A stretch of DNA of 55,271 nt from Cyclobacteriaceae bacterium (GCA_024644875.1 JAHEGY010000016.1:1-55271); one strand, 5' to 3'; positions 28,109 through 37,463 are shown, counted from the stretch's first letter. Notes: a model not told the origin generated them from the letters alone. A program made the numbers and translations.

Positions 28109-30313
28109 TTAGATATTTAACCAATAGATAAACTTAAATACAAGGGCCCGGTTCTTACTGTTGAAATCAGTATGCCAGTAGTTTTCAGTATATACGAGGT
28201 ATATATCAGAGGCCGGTATGAAACGCCACCTGAAGCGTGCATTAAGGTTTACGTTCTCAGCTTGTTCATTAAACTGCACAAAGGTTGTCAGGTATATATT
28301 TTTTGTAAAAGAAACTTCCAGCCTGGGGCTTACAAGGAGGAATGAGGTGCTGGTATAAGGCTCCGGAAGCCTTATATTATTATATTCAATATCTACATTT
28401 ATATTGGCATAGGGTTGAAAACGGTATCCGGCGCTTCCTTCAAACTTAAACAGATTCCCATTGAAATATCCACCGTAAGTTGATTCAAAACTGAATGTAA
28501 ATAGTTTGCCCGGTGCACTTGTATATCCAAATCCCGCATCCCACCAGGCATAATCCGATCCGGCCGGCAATTCCTCCCCTCCTGAATTGGTCGGGTCAAA
28601 AGGTTCTTGAAGCAGGACATAGCTATAACCGGTTCCAACACCTAGGGAACTTCTGTCGAGGAAGGTTAAATCATAAATGAAAGTGCTTTGGATATCCGTT
28701 AATGTATAATCCGTGTTCCAGAATAAATCGGCTTCCAACATAGGCCCGTGGGAATTGATTTTCTTTGAGTTAGGGAAAATGCTATAGCGGAATTCCGGGC
28801 TGATCCTGTGTAAGCCTTTCCTGGGAATATATCCTACTTCAGCATTGTAATTTTCGCCTATATATTGCTGGGTTAACTCTAATCCAAGATTCCGGGTATC
28901 ATATTCCAGGCTGGCCGCCTGTAAAAAATCATCCCCGGATACATCTGGTGTGAATGATTTATGGACAAGAAATTTCCCTGTCCATACATTATCTTTAGAG
29001 GCCAGGTTATATTCAAGGCCCAGGTTACGGTTATATTTTTGAACACTGCTGTCATGTTGCGAATAATCCACATCAAAAGATTCTTTATTGATGAAAATGG
29101 CCTGGATATTAGATCGTGAAAAGACTTTCTGTTGTATGGCAGCAACAAAGTAATTTTGATCCGGAATACCCCCTTCAATCATATTCCCTTCTTCATCGTA
29201 TTTAGGGCTAATACTACCCGTTTGAATATCCATCACACCGATCCGGAGATCTTCAGTGACCTTTCCACTAAGTCTGCCCCCGTATTTTATGGGTGCTTCC
29301 AGTCCTATTCTTCTGGAGAAGAAGGGGCGATTACTTCTGAATCCAAAGTTGGCAAAGAGGTCAGAGTTTTCCAGGAAAAACTGCCTTCTTTCAGGGAAAA
29401 ACAGTTCGAAACGGCTAAGATTAGTCACCTGCCGGTCGACCTCCACCTGAGAGAAATCAGGGTTAACGGTCAGGTCGAGATTAAGGGATGGTGTAATAGC
29501 GACTTTCGCGTCCAGCCCAACATCGTAATCATATTCAGTCGATTCACTGTTTTCAACATCCTTAATTGCAGCCGCTGTGCCATATGGGATCAGGGAGATG
29601 TTTGTTCCCTGTTTTGGAGGCGGTTCTTCCCAGATAAGGTTACCGGTATATGCCAGTGATGCGGATTGAAATTGCCTCGGTACCGGTGTCCATGCAGATT
29701 TTTCATTATAGGAAAGATCGAGACGGGAAAAATTTATTCCCCAGCTTTTTAATCCCTTTTTATAGCGAAGCGTTTTGAAAGGGATGGCCGCTTCGAAGAT
29801 CCATTTATCATCATAGTTTTTCACCGTGGACTTCCACTTATTATCCCAGTTCAGGTTGATCCGACCACCGTCTGCCTGGTCACCATCCCACTCCCCTCCT
29901 GCGGCATTGGCTCCGAAGGAGAATCCATTTGTCAAGTCATTAAAGGGATCTATCACACAGAAGAAGTTATCATTCAGCCCAAAACTAAAATCCCGTTTCA
30001 TCGACGAAACCACTATGCCACTGCCTGGTTTCAGATACATGACAGCAGACATATACAGGTTCTTATCATCATAGGCCACCCGTACTTCCGTTATGGCATT
30101 TGCGAGGCTGGTATCCATGGGCATCATCATATGGAAATCATCTGCAACATCCGCTTTCTGCCAGGTTTCCTCATCGAGTACGCCATCCAGTATGATTTCT
30201 TCATTGGTTTTATTGCAGTAGAGGTTGAAGTCGTTATTAACCTTGTTAATATCCTGTGCCATTAGAGATAATGGCAATAGCATCAAATAAAAAAAATAAA
30301 AAAATCTCTTCAC
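28109..30313 (-). CDS. DUF5916 outer-membrane protein with N-terminal CBM9-like domain
   Basis: 734 aa with a signal peptide ending SLMAQ (19-20). Residues 35-235 form a CBM9-like sandwich (EEIILDGVLDEETWQKAD, VAYDDKNLYMSAVMY, WIFEAAIPF), and the rest alternates as a beta-barrel ending in an aromatic residue pattern (VFKFIYWLNI). This is the domain order of DUF5916 proteins, common in Bacteroidota and presumed surface carbohydrate or peptide handling proteins. A perfect -7 promoter element lies upstream. Monocistronic. Confidence 0.85.
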   Translation of the reverse strand: MKRFFYFFYLMLLPLSLMAQDINKVNNDFNLYCNKTNEEIILDGVLDEETWQKADVADDFHMMMPMDTSLANAITEVRVAYDDKNLYMSAVMYLKPGSGIVVSSMKRDFSFGLNDNFFCVIDPFNDLTNGFSFGANAAGGEWDGDQADGGRINLNWDNKWKSTVKNYDDKWIFEAAIPFKTLRYKKGLKSWGINFSRLDLSYNEKSAWTPVPRQFQSASLAYTGNLIWEEPPPKQGTNISLIPYGTAAAIKDVENSESTEYDYDVGLDAKVAITPSLNLDLTVNPDFSQVEVDRQVTNLSRFELFFPERRQFFLENSDLFANFGFRSNRPFFSRRIGLEAPIKYGGRLSGKVTEDLRIGVMDIQTGSISPKYDEEGNMIEGGIPDQNYFVAAIQQKVFSRSNIQAIFINKESFDVDYSQHDSSVQKYNRNLGLEYNLASKDNVWTGKFLVHKSFTPDVSGDDFLQAASLEYDTRNLGLELTQQYIGENYNAEVGYIPRKGLHRISPEFRYSIFPNSKKINSHGPMLEADLFWNTDYTLTDIQSTFIYDLTFLDRSSLGVGTGYSYVLLQEPFDPTNSGGEELPAGSDYAWWDAGFGYTSAPGKLFTFSFESTYGGYFNGNLFKFEGSAGYRFQPYANINVDIEYNNIRLPEPYTSTSFLLVSPRLEVSFTKNIYLTTFVQFNEQAENVNLNARFRWRFIPASDIYLVYTENYWHTDFNSKNRALVFKFIYWLNI

Positions 30314-30627
30314 TATCCTTCAGTTTAAACAATTTGGCAAAGATATTCAAAATCAGGCTATTTTTTTTGCCAGATAAAATTCGAATTCTACTGGTCACAA
30401 AATAATCCACAAAATTGAAGAAAATCTGAGTTAGCAATTTTGGGACTCGCAATCAACAATATAAGGAAAATCGCTGATTTTATCGCCCTTTGAATAAAAT
30501 GGACACGATTAAGTACGCAACCCATAAAGAATTCGACTTGAAGAATTAGAACAAGCTCTTATTGCAATTAATCATTGATTTTGATTATTAATTACACTAA
30601 ATTGAATGTTCTGATTTAATAAAGGAC
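30314..30627. other. Divergent intergenic region
   Basis: 314 bp between DUF5916 (minus) and the CHAT gene (plus). On the minus strand TATCTTTG (plus coordinates 30338-30345) is an exact TAnnTTTG -7 element, 24 bp before the DUF5916 ATG. For CHAT, TAAATTG (30598-30604) with TTTG at 30580-30583 is weak. AAAGGA lies 3 bp before the CHAT ATG and could serve as its ribosome binding site. Confidence 0.4.
30338..30345 (-). promoter_or_regulatory. Candidate -7 element for the DUF5916 gene
   Basis: The minus strand reads TATCTTTG, an exact TAnnTTTG match, 24 bp upstream of the start codon. No good TTTG -33 element is found at the expected distance, so this is a partial match only. Confidence 0.35.
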
Positions 30628-33600
30628 ATGATTTTTAAACCGTTAAGGCAGTTATCCGGCTTTTGCATCAAATGGATTTTTACTTCAATATTGATCTTTA
30701 TTCCTACATTGCTTTTTCCAAATCCCTGTGAACAATATCCATTCGATAAATTAGAAGAAGTTTTGATAGCAGACTCACTATTTTTTGACGGATTTTATAA
30801 ATCAGCTGGTGAATTTTATAAAAAGGCCTATTCAGTATACAGGAAAGATAAGAATTGGGAAGGTGTTGTTTATACTTTAAACAAAATTGGTTGGTCGAAA
30901 ACCGCTAATTTTAAGGAGGAAGAGGGGTATGACATTTTGGTAAAATCTTCAAAGATAATAGCTGAACATAAACTCCACGAAAGCATTCTTACGTCTGACA
31001 ACTATCTATACAAAGGCATATCTCTTGCAAGATTATATAGATATGATTCCGCTATCTATTATCATGAAAAGGATATTTCACTAAGAAAAAAATTATTAGG
31101 TGAAAGGAGTGAATCTCTTGCAGAGAGTTTTCGCCACTACGGGCAGTGTCTTGCAGATTATGGGAATCTCTCTCAGGGAGAGAAATATCTTAGAGAATCA
31201 ATTGACATTTTCTCAGATTATTATACCTGGGATGATCAGATTTTCGGAAGATTATATGGGACATTAAGTTCAATTCTTAGAAGGAAGTATGACTATGAGA
31301 ATGCGGTTCTATATGCCGAGATGTCATTAAATATCTTCAGGAATACTGAATCAGATATGAAATCAGTTGTAACATCTTTAATTACACTGGGCAATATACA
31401 TAATCACTTTAAACAATACGACAAAGCCTTACACGCATACAATCAGAGTAAGAACGTGTTGGAAAGCAATCAATTAATCATGGATAATTATTTAAGGATT
31501 TTATATGGAAATATGGCTGCCTTTTACAATGAGCTTAACTATTCCGATAGCACGCTATATTTTACGGATAAGTACTTTAAACTTTTAAATAATTATGGAC
31601 TGTATGATAATTATGCTAAATGCTATGTTGATATAATTAACAGTGATGCGTACAGCAGGGCGGGTGAATTTGATAAGGCAAGGAATACTGCCGCTAATAC
31701 ATTGATAACTTTCACAAAGGAATATGGCGAAAATACTGGATTTCTTACAACTATTTATCACTTTCTGGGCAGGATCTATCAACGGCATGAAAATTATGAT
31801 TCTGCTCTTTATTTTTATCAAAAAGCTATTATGATTTATGTCCCGGGGTTCAAAGATCCAAATATTTTTTCAAATCCGGCGGATATCAGTCAAACTAATG
31901 ACATTCTTTATATATATGAGCTATTGTACGAGAAAGCGGATGTTTTACGAAAGTTTTATAATAAAAACAATAACGAGGCATATCTTTCGGCTGCCATGAA
32001 TATCCATAACATAATCGATAAGGTTAATGACGAAACCAGGAATTCGAAAATAGCTGAAGGTTCAATTCTAGCCATAAATGAATTATTAAAGGCTGGTTAT
32101 GAACAAGGAGTAGATTGTGCTTTCGAACTTTATAAATTGACCAATCACAGCAAGTACCTGCAAAACGCTTTTAAATTGATTGAAAAGAGCAAGTATATGT
32201 TACTGCTCAAATCCTTATCCACTGCCGAATATTATGATGCTACAGCTCAAGAAGACCTTAAAAACATTGAAGACAGCTTGAAGTCTCAATATATTAGTTA
32301 TCAATTACAGTTCGAAACTGAAAATACAAAGGATAACCCTGACTCCTTTGTATTGACTAAACTTATCAAAAAAAGAGATCAATTCGGAATTGCGCTTGAT
32401 AATTTTAAAACAATGGTAACTGAAGAGTATCCAAACTATGCAATGGTCAAGTATGATACTTTAATAAAAACGTATAATGATTTTAAAACTTATTGCGAAG
32501 AATATAGTTTCCTAGGCATCGAATTTTATTGGGGGTTAAAAAACATATATGTCATCACGACAAATCAAAATGGCCCAGAATTTTATAAGGTTGAATTAAA
32601 TGATTCGCTAAAAAATTCCATATCAGTTCTGCAAAAGCAATTATCCATAGGATTTTCAATGTCAACCAGTAAAAATGATTTCAGTGAATTCACAAATAAC
32701 TCTTATTTTGTATTCAAAGAACTATTAATGGAATCACTGAAAGGGTATCCCAAAGATCAACAAATTCTTCTTATTCCTGATGGACCACTATCTCAATTAC
32801 CATTTGAAATACTTTTAACTGAGAATGTTACCGGAGATTACGTCGATTATCAGAACCTGCCCTACCTGATAAGAAGTTATTTTGCCGGATATGCATATTC
32901 AGCAAATCTGCTATTGTCAAAATCAATAATAAATGGGCAATCCAACAACAATCTGCTAGCTTTCAGCTATTCGAAATTAGATGCTGACCAAGATGAAGAA
33001 GGAAGATCCGGAGACCAGGAAGAATTACATCATGCGGCCGTAGAACTGCGTGCCATAAGAAAAGAAATGGGACGAAAAAAAAGCAGATACTATTATGATA
33101 TTGATGCTACAGAATATGAATTTAAAAGAATAGCATCAGATTATCATATTATTCACCTGGCAGTACACGGGGAAGCTGATACTACAAGTTCTATGAATAC
33201 CAAGTTGATCTTTAAAAATGAGCTTGACACTCTGGAGGATGGAGAATTATACATGCATGAATTGTTTGGTTTGGATCTTTCAGATACTGAATTGGCTGTT
33301 TTAAGTGCTTGTGAAACAGGAATTGGCAAATCTTATACTGGAGAAGGGGTTTTCAGCATGGCGCGCGGATTTGCATACGCAGGCTGCCCATCCATTGTAA
33401 TGAGCCTTTGGCGGGTAGATGACAGATATACAGCACTGCTAATGAAAGACTTCTATAGAAATCTTAAGAATGGTGAAAATATTGTTGAATCCCTAACCAG
33501 CAGTAAACGACAGTTTATATCACAATCAGGAGAAGTTGGAGCTCACCCATCTAATTGGGCTGCATTCGTTTCTGTGGGCAAGAATTCAGTGATAGTCAAA

Positions 33601-33705
33601 AAATCCTTTATCCTTTATTATTTATTGGGCGGTGCTTTAATTTTTATAATACTTTTTTTCTTTTTCAGATTAAAAAGAAATCTCATTTTGGGAAATCACA
33701 CTTAG
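30628..33705 (+). CDS. TPR-CHAT protein (caspase-like protease), exported and membrane anchored
   Basis: 1025 aa. The N-terminus has a hydrophobic signal (FTSILIFIPTLLF). Residues about 50-420 contain TPR-like helical pairs (DSAIYYHEKD, ENAVLYAEMSL, DKALHAYNQS, DSALYFYQKA). A CHAT domain spans about 720-960 with the catalytic pair His847 (HLAVHGE) and Cys895 (SACETG), then the usual GFAYAGCPSIVMSLW. A single C-terminal TM helix (about 993-1013) is followed by a basic tail, which places the protease domain in the periplasm. CHAT enzymes are caspase/separase-like. It converges on the sigma/anti-sigma operon. Its DNA looks more AT-rich than the flanking metabolic genes (by eye). Confidence 0.88.
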   Translation: MIFKPLRQLSGFCIKWIFTSILIFIPTLLFPNPCEQYPFDKLEEVLIADSLFFDGFYKSAGEFYKKAYSVYRKDKNWEGVVYTLNKIGWSKTANFKEEEGYDILVKSSKIIAEHKLHESILTSDNYLYKGISLARLYRYDSAIYYHEKDISLRKKLLGERSESLAESFRHYGQCLADYGNLSQGEKYLRESIDIFSDYYTWDDQIFGRLYGTLSSILRRKYDYENAVLYAEMSLNIFRNTESDMKSVVTSLITLGNIHNHFKQYDKALHAYNQSKNVLESNQLIMDNYLRILYGNMAAFYNELNYSDSTLYFTDKYFKLLNNYGLYDNYAKCYVDIINSDAYSRAGEFDKARNTAANTLITFTKEYGENTGFLTTIYHFLGRIYQRHENYDSALYFYQKAIMIYVPGFKDPNIFSNPADISQTNDILYIYELLYEKADVLRKFYNKNNNEAYLSAAMNIHNIIDKVNDETRNSKIAEGSILAINELLKAGYEQGVDCAFELYKLTNHSKYLQNAFKLIEKSKYMLLLKSLSTAEYYDATAQEDLKNIEDSLKSQYISYQLQFETENTKDNPDSFVLTKLIKKRDQFGIALDNFKTMVTEEYPNYAMVKYDTLIKTYNDFKTYCEEYSFLGIEFYWGLKNIYVITTNQNGPEFYKVELNDSLKNSISVLQKQLSIGFSMSTSKNDFSEFTNNSYFVFKELLMESLKGYPKDQQILLIPDGPLSQLPFEILLTENVTGDYVDYQNLPYLIRSYFAGYAYSANLLLSKSIINGQSNNNLLAFSYSKLDADQDEEGRSGDQEELHHAAVELRAIRKEMGRKKSRYYYDIDATEYEFKRIASDYHIIHLAVHGEADTTSSMNTKLIFKNELDTLEDGELYMHELFGLDLSDTELAVLSACETGIGKSYTGEGVFSMARGFAYAGCPSIVMSLWRVDDRYTALLMKDFYRNLKNGENIVESLTSSKRQFISQSGEVGAHPSNWAAFVSVGKNSVIVKKSFILYYLLGGALIFIILFFFFRLKRNLILGNHT

Positions 33706-33736
33706 AAATGATTTAATTTTCCAATTAAACTACAAA

Positions 33737-33765
33737 TAAAAATACCCTTGGATTTTTCCAAGGGT
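33737..33765 (-). terminator. Rho-independent terminator of the sigma operon (minus strand)
   Basis: A 9-bp perfect stem, ACCCTTGGA (33744-33752) with TCCAAGGGT (33757-33765), and a TTTT loop. On the minus strand it is followed by ATTTTTATTTG, a good T-run. On the plus strand the T-run is weak. It lies between the CHAT stop and the 123-aa gene stop and may serve both. Confidence 0.8.
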
Positions 33766-33806
33766 TTAAGGAATCTAAAATGTCAATTTGACTTCCAATA
33801 TCTTTA

Positions 33807-34178
33807 TTATGTCAATGGATAAATTCGATCTCCATCTACTTCAGATACAGGATATTTCAATTGGGAGTTGAAATGTTCATGGCCTCGAAGACACCTTTCT
33901 ACAAATGCTGTTAATTCCGTTTCGGGTCCAATAATTGTAATTTTTGTTAGCTCACTTCTTATTTTGAATCCACACCAAATGAATGGTTTTTTCGATCCAT
34001 TGTCATATTTTACCAGTTCTCCTTCAAGCAAGTATCCCGCCGGCAAATGTTTTAGCTTATCGTTTTTTTCGTAAACCGCCAACTCACCTTTTTTGGGGTT
34101 TTCTTCATCTGGAATCCAGATAACACCATATAGTCCTTGTTCCTGATTGTGAATGGGATCTCTAATTACTCCGGGCAT
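33807..34178 (-). CDS. Small protein of unknown function, third gene of the sigma operon
   Basis: 123 aa, no signal peptide or TM, predicted cytosolic and beta-rich. Visible features: GLYGVIWIPDEENPKKGELAV, a single WCGF motif, and a C-terminal RGHEHFN with two His near Cys. I recognise no family. There is no promoter-like sequence in the 71 bp after the anti-sigma-like gene, and a terminator follows, so it should be cotranscribed with sigma and anti-sigma. Whether it is a target, adaptor or unrelated is unknown. Confidence 0.6.
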   Translation of the reverse strand: MPGVIRDPIHNQEQGLYGVIWIPDEENPKKGELAVYEKNDKLKHLPAGYLLEGELVKYDNGSKKPFIWCGFKIRSELTKITIIGPETELTAFVERCLRGHEHFNSQLKYPVSEVDGDRIYPLT

Positions 34179-34249
34179 GATTTTTAATGTTTTGGTGAAA
34201 AATATATTTGTTTTGGTTATAAATTTTAAAATATCAATTATCTAAATTT

Positions 34250-35098
34250 CTATATTTTAGAAAGAATTTTCCCAGCTTCCTTGTTTTTGTATTTCCCAAA
34301 ATCCCTTATTTCTTCCAATAAAGGTTTTGCTTTGTCATACTCTCCATTTTTTATATAACAGAGACTTAAATACCATTTTGCATGTACTTCAAATCCGGCA
34401 TTCTCATTGACTATATTTTGGAACATTATTTTAGCATTTTCAATCTGCCCTTCATGCAAAAGTGCATTCCCTTTATACATCCAGACAGATATCTTATTTT
34501 CTGAATTATCAGGAATACTGTTAAATAATTCAATGGATTCTGCATAATTCGCTCTATCATATTCTGATAAGGCTTGTCGCAATAATTCTGCCGCTATATT
34601 TTCCGCATTTTTTTCGCCGCCTCTTAAAGCCATACTGCTCTGATTATCAAATGGTTCATAATACTGTACAAATAGTTTTTCGGGGGTAGGATCATTAACG
34701 ATATTAAATAAGGTGAATGTGGCAATTATTAATAAAGTGAATCCAGCAGCTATTGCCACTTTATATTTCTGGTTAGTTTTACCTGAAATTGCTGCAGTAA
34801 AAGCGGCTCCATATTGGGTGACAGTACTCCAGATCGGAATAACAGGTGTTTCTTCTTCAATCTCTGATTCTGTATCTTTTAATGGAAGGGCTTCCTCAAG
34901 TTTAGCTAGTTTTTCTTCCACAGTGGTTTTTTTAGCTGATCGCCGGATCCCGTCTAACAGGTGATCCATCTCGTAAAAGAGCTTGTTGAACTCGGTATCC
35001 TGTCTCAGTAGATCATTGAAATATTCCAGTTCCTCCTGGGTCAGATCATCGTAGAGATATCGTTCAATCAAGTCAATATGTTCATCGATATTTTTCAT
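34250..35098 (-). CDS. Anti-sigma-like membrane protein with periplasmic TPR domain
   Basis: 282 aa. Residues 1-55 are a helical cytosolic segment (DLIERYLYDDLTQEELEYFND) like the N-termini of anti-sigma factors. An acidic linker follows (60-90), then one TM helix (about 114-134, VAIAAGFTLLIIATFTLFNI). TPR-like repeats fill 164-280 (YAESIELFNSI, WMYKGNALLHEG, AKWYLSLCYIKNGEYDKAKPL). Its ATG overlaps the sigma stop codon by 4 bp, the classic sigma/anti-sigma arrangement. The type II topology puts the TPR domain in the periplasm, where the CHAT domain is also predicted. Confidence 0.75.
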   Translation of the reverse strand: MKNIDEHIDLIERYLYDDLTQEELEYFNDLLRQDTEFNKLFYEMDHLLDGIRRSAKKTTVEEKLAKLEEALPLKDTESEIEEETPVIPIWSTVTQYGAAFTAAISGKTNQKYKVAIAAGFTLLIIATFTLFNIVNDPTPEKLFVQYYEPFDNQSSMALRGGEKNAENIAAELLRQALSEYDRANYAESIELFNSIPDNSENKISVWMYKGNALLHEGQIENAKIMFQNIVNENAGFEVHAKWYLSLCYIKNGEYDKAKPLLEEIRDFGKYKNKEAGKILSKI

Positions 35099-35730
35099 AA
35101 TGCTTTATTGTTCTGCTTTTTTAGTTCCTCAATATAAATCTTTCGTAACCGGTTGATGCATTTATACTTCAGGTTCTTAGAAGTGAACCGGTTTTTATAA
35201 TTCATCCGATCTGCAATTTCTTCCATTGACATACTATGATAATAGTATAATTCCAATAAGCTTTTACAGGGTTCGCCCAACTTTTCAAGGCAATTTTCTA
35301 CCAACTGCAAAGACTCTTCATACATTTCGTCATCCCACTTCCCTACTTCCGGAATGTCGGCGATCTGCTCATCAAGCTTGGGGATGAACCTTACAGAAGC
35401 TTTCTTTTCTTCAAGAATTTTATGCTTGCCAATCGCGAATAAATAGGTCTTAATGCTACTGCTCAATTCCGACAACCGCTCACTTTTGATGTTTTCATAT
35501 AGCGTCATCACGGCAAACTGGTAAACATCCCGGGCTTCTTCTTCCGAGCAATTGAACTTATTGGTAAGCCAGCTTATAAATTCAAATTTATGTGACTTAT
35601 AAATGATCTCGAGTTGAGTTGTGTCGCCGTTTCGGATTTTTTCGATTACCAATTTATTCGATTTTGCTTCTGTCCTTAATGGATTAATTCGATTAAGGTA
35701 ACCCTGGTATTTGGAAAAAATATCCGGCAT
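35095..35730 (-). CDS. ECF-type RNA polymerase sigma factor
   Basis: 211 aa. Region 2 is at about 45-105 (FKFEFISWL-like segment then EEEARDVYQFAVMTLYENI) and region 4 at about 150-205 (SLLELYYYHSMSMEEIADRM, then NLKYKCINRLRKI). This is the standard sigma-70 group 4 layout. First gene of a three-gene operon with the TPR anti-sigma-like protein. The target promoters are unknown; the 256-bp divergent upstream region is the first place to look for autoregulation. Confidence 0.88.
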   Translation of the reverse strand: MPDIFSKYQGYLNRINPLRTEAKSNKLVIEKIRNGDTTQLEIIYKSHKFEFISWLTNKFNCSEEEARDVYQFAVMTLYENIKSERLSELSSSIKTYLFAIGKHKILEEKKASVRFIPKLDEQIADIPEVGKWDDEMYEESLQLVENCLEKLGEPCKSLLELYYYHSMSMEEIADRMNYKNRFTSKNLKYKCINRLRKIYIEELKKQNNKAL

Positions 35731-35986
35731 TTAATCTGGTGATCAGTCCTTAGAACATACAATATATAAAAAAACATCAATACATTAAAAATCAGGCCAG
35801 TTTTGAATAGTAATAAATTTCTTAAATGGGAACAGAAAATTTGAAACAGGATTTTTTAATTGATTAGGGATCATGTACACATTATAATATTTATCAACAT
35901 TATAAATAATAATGGGTTACCATCTCCAACCCTGTCAATTAAGATCATAAACCAATAAAAAATGATGGCAACCAAATTAACCGACC

Positions 35987-36460
35987 ATGAAAATCATCAT
36001 TTACATCTTTGTCACTTTCCTGTTACCCACCTTTCTTCCAGGACAGCAATACATCACCATAAAGGGTCAGGTAACAGATGCTGTAACACATGAACCACTG
36101 AATGAATGTCATGTGTACGTATCCTGCAAACATTTAGGTACTGTCACCGATGCAGATGGAGGTTATACGCTTGAAATACCAACCTGCTGCATGACTCAAT
36201 GTTTGATCATTTCCCATATGGGTTATCAGAAATTCATTATCCCTGTTCACGATGTTTCTAAAGAGACTCTAAATATCCAATTGGAATATGGTGTTATAGC
36301 CCTGGCTGAACTGATCATTACCCCTGATCATTACAGGGTAATATATCAATCAAAATTTGAACCATATAGGTCCGGGGACAGGGAATTATTTATCGCTGAT
36401 GAAGTATACATTCAAGCTTTGTCTCAGAAAAAACTTGCGAAATTATATACCATGTTTTGA
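35987..36460 (+). CDS. Small exported protein with a CarboxypepD_reg-like domain
   Basis: 157 aa with signal peptide (to LPGQQ, about residue 20). Residues 23-105 are a CarboxypepD_reg-like beta-sandwich (ITIKGQVTDAVTHEPLNECHVYV, GTVTDADGGYTLEIP, ISHMGYQKF), the domain normally found at the N-terminus of TonB-dependent receptors. Here no plug or barrel follows: only about 50 further residues. The Cys content (three in PTCCMTQC) is unusual. Divergent from the sigma gene and upstream of the DUF4956 gene, with a hairpin in between. Confidence 0.75.
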   Translation: MKIIIYIFVTFLLPTFLPGQQYITIKGQVTDAVTHEPLNECHVYVSCKHLGTVTDADGGYTLEIPTCCMTQCLIISHMGYQKFIIPVHDVSKETLNIQLEYGVIALAELIITPDHYRVIYQSKFEPYRSGDRELFIADEVYIQALSQKKLAKLYTMF

Positions 36461-36480
36461 AACCAGGCACTTTACAATCC

Positions 36481-36520
36481 AATCAGCCGGTCGACTATAA
36501 CTGGTTTCCCGGCTGATTTT
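36481..36520 (+). terminator. Hairpin between the CarboxypepD_reg and DUF4956 genes
   Basis: A perfect 10-bp stem, AATCAGCCGG (36481-36490) with CCGGCTGATT (36509-36518), and an 18-nt loop. Only four Ts follow, so it may be a partial terminator or a processing/stability hairpin. Confidence 0.55.
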
Positions 36521-36554
36521 ACTAAACCACAACAACAACTATAAAACTCAGATT

Positions 36555-37247
36555 ATGAACTTCGATCCACAACAACTTTTAGATCTTATTTTAAGATTAA
36601 GCCTGAATATTTCAGTGGCAGCAATACTCATACTCTGGATATTCAACAGCCTATCCACCAGAAAGCCATTTGTTTTCTCCTTATTCCTTTTCAACCTGAT
36701 CATTTTCATTATCGGGCATCTTTTCAATAACATAACACTGGGAATAGGATCCGGTATTGGCTTATTCGCCATATTCGCTATGCTCAGGTATAGAAGTGAA
36801 ACACTGAACCTGAAGGAAATGACCTATCTGTTCATTCTGATCGCCGTGGGGATGCTTAACTCTTTCGGTGGAGAAATCAATATTGTTGAACGATTGATCT
36901 TTAATGCCAGCATCATAGGTTTGACTTTCATTCTTGAAAAAAAGATCTGCAGCAGGATCCTCGAGTCCAGAAAAATCAAATATGATAACCTGGATCTTAT
37001 CAAACCGGAATATCGAAGACTTTTAATGCATGACATCTTTCAGAAAACAGGAATAAAACCCATAGATGTTGATATTGAATCGGTAAGTTTTATAGACGAA
37101 GTAGCTATAATCACCGTATATTTTGACCCTAAGGATAAAAAGAAATCATATTTGATCGATATCAAACAGGATAATCAATTCCAGGAGCAAAAGTCTTTCA
37201 AAATTTTCAATTCCAAAGTCAGGAGAATGCAACATGTAAATAACTGA
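36555..37247 (+). CDS. DUF4956 family membrane protein
   Basis: 230 aa, complete for the family. Four to five TM helices occupy residues 1-130, with the conserved GLFAIFAMLRYRSETLNLKEMTYLF segment spread over the central loop, and a soluble C-terminal domain of about 100 aa. DUF4956 genes typically neighbour VTC-type polyphosphate polymerase and CotH genes; no VTC gene is visible here, and the only CotH-like gene is 10 kb away. Function unknown. Confidence 0.8.
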   Translation: MNFDPQQLLDLILRLSLNISVAAILILWIFNSLSTRKPFVFSLFLFNLIIFIIGHLFNNITLGIGSGIGLFAIFAMLRYRSETLNLKEMTYLFILIAVGMLNSFGGEINIVERLIFNASIIGLTFILEKKICSRILESRKIKYDNLDLIKPEYRRLLMHDIFQKTGIKPIDVDIESVSFIDEVAIITVYFDPKDKKKSYLIDIKQDNQFQEQKSFKIFNSKVRRMQHVNN

Positions 37248-37285
37248 TCTCTTTTTTATAAACTAAAATATTTAAAATTCCCCTA

Positions 37286-37317
37286 ACAGCATCAGTTTTA
37301 ATTGGTGCTGTTTTTAT
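37286..37317 (+). terminator. Rho-independent terminator after DUF4956
   Basis: ACAGCATCA (37286-37294) pairs with TGGTGCTGT (37303-37311) over 9 bp with one G-T pair and an 8-nt loop, followed by a T-rich tract (TTTTATT). Confidence 0.8.
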
Positions 37318-37463
37318 TATCAATATTGAACTCTTTTTTTTAACTTGAATCAGATAGTCCCTAATAAAAATAACGCCGTTATGAAATCATTTACTTCAAT
37401 TTTTGCAATTGTCTATAATAAGCACTGAATAATTTTAATCCTGAGAAATTACCTTTTAATACA

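Noticed and set aside
34205-34215. TATATTTG-like promoter on the plus strand
   Set aside because: No plus-strand gene follows; it lies in the gap between two minus-strand genes of one operon.
30628-35730. Type III-E CRISPR (Craspase) locus
   Set aside because: TPR-CHAT and sigma/anti-sigma genes are present, but there are no direct repeats, no spacer array and no gRAMP or other Cas gene anywhere in the window, and the CHAT protein has a signal peptide and TM anchor.
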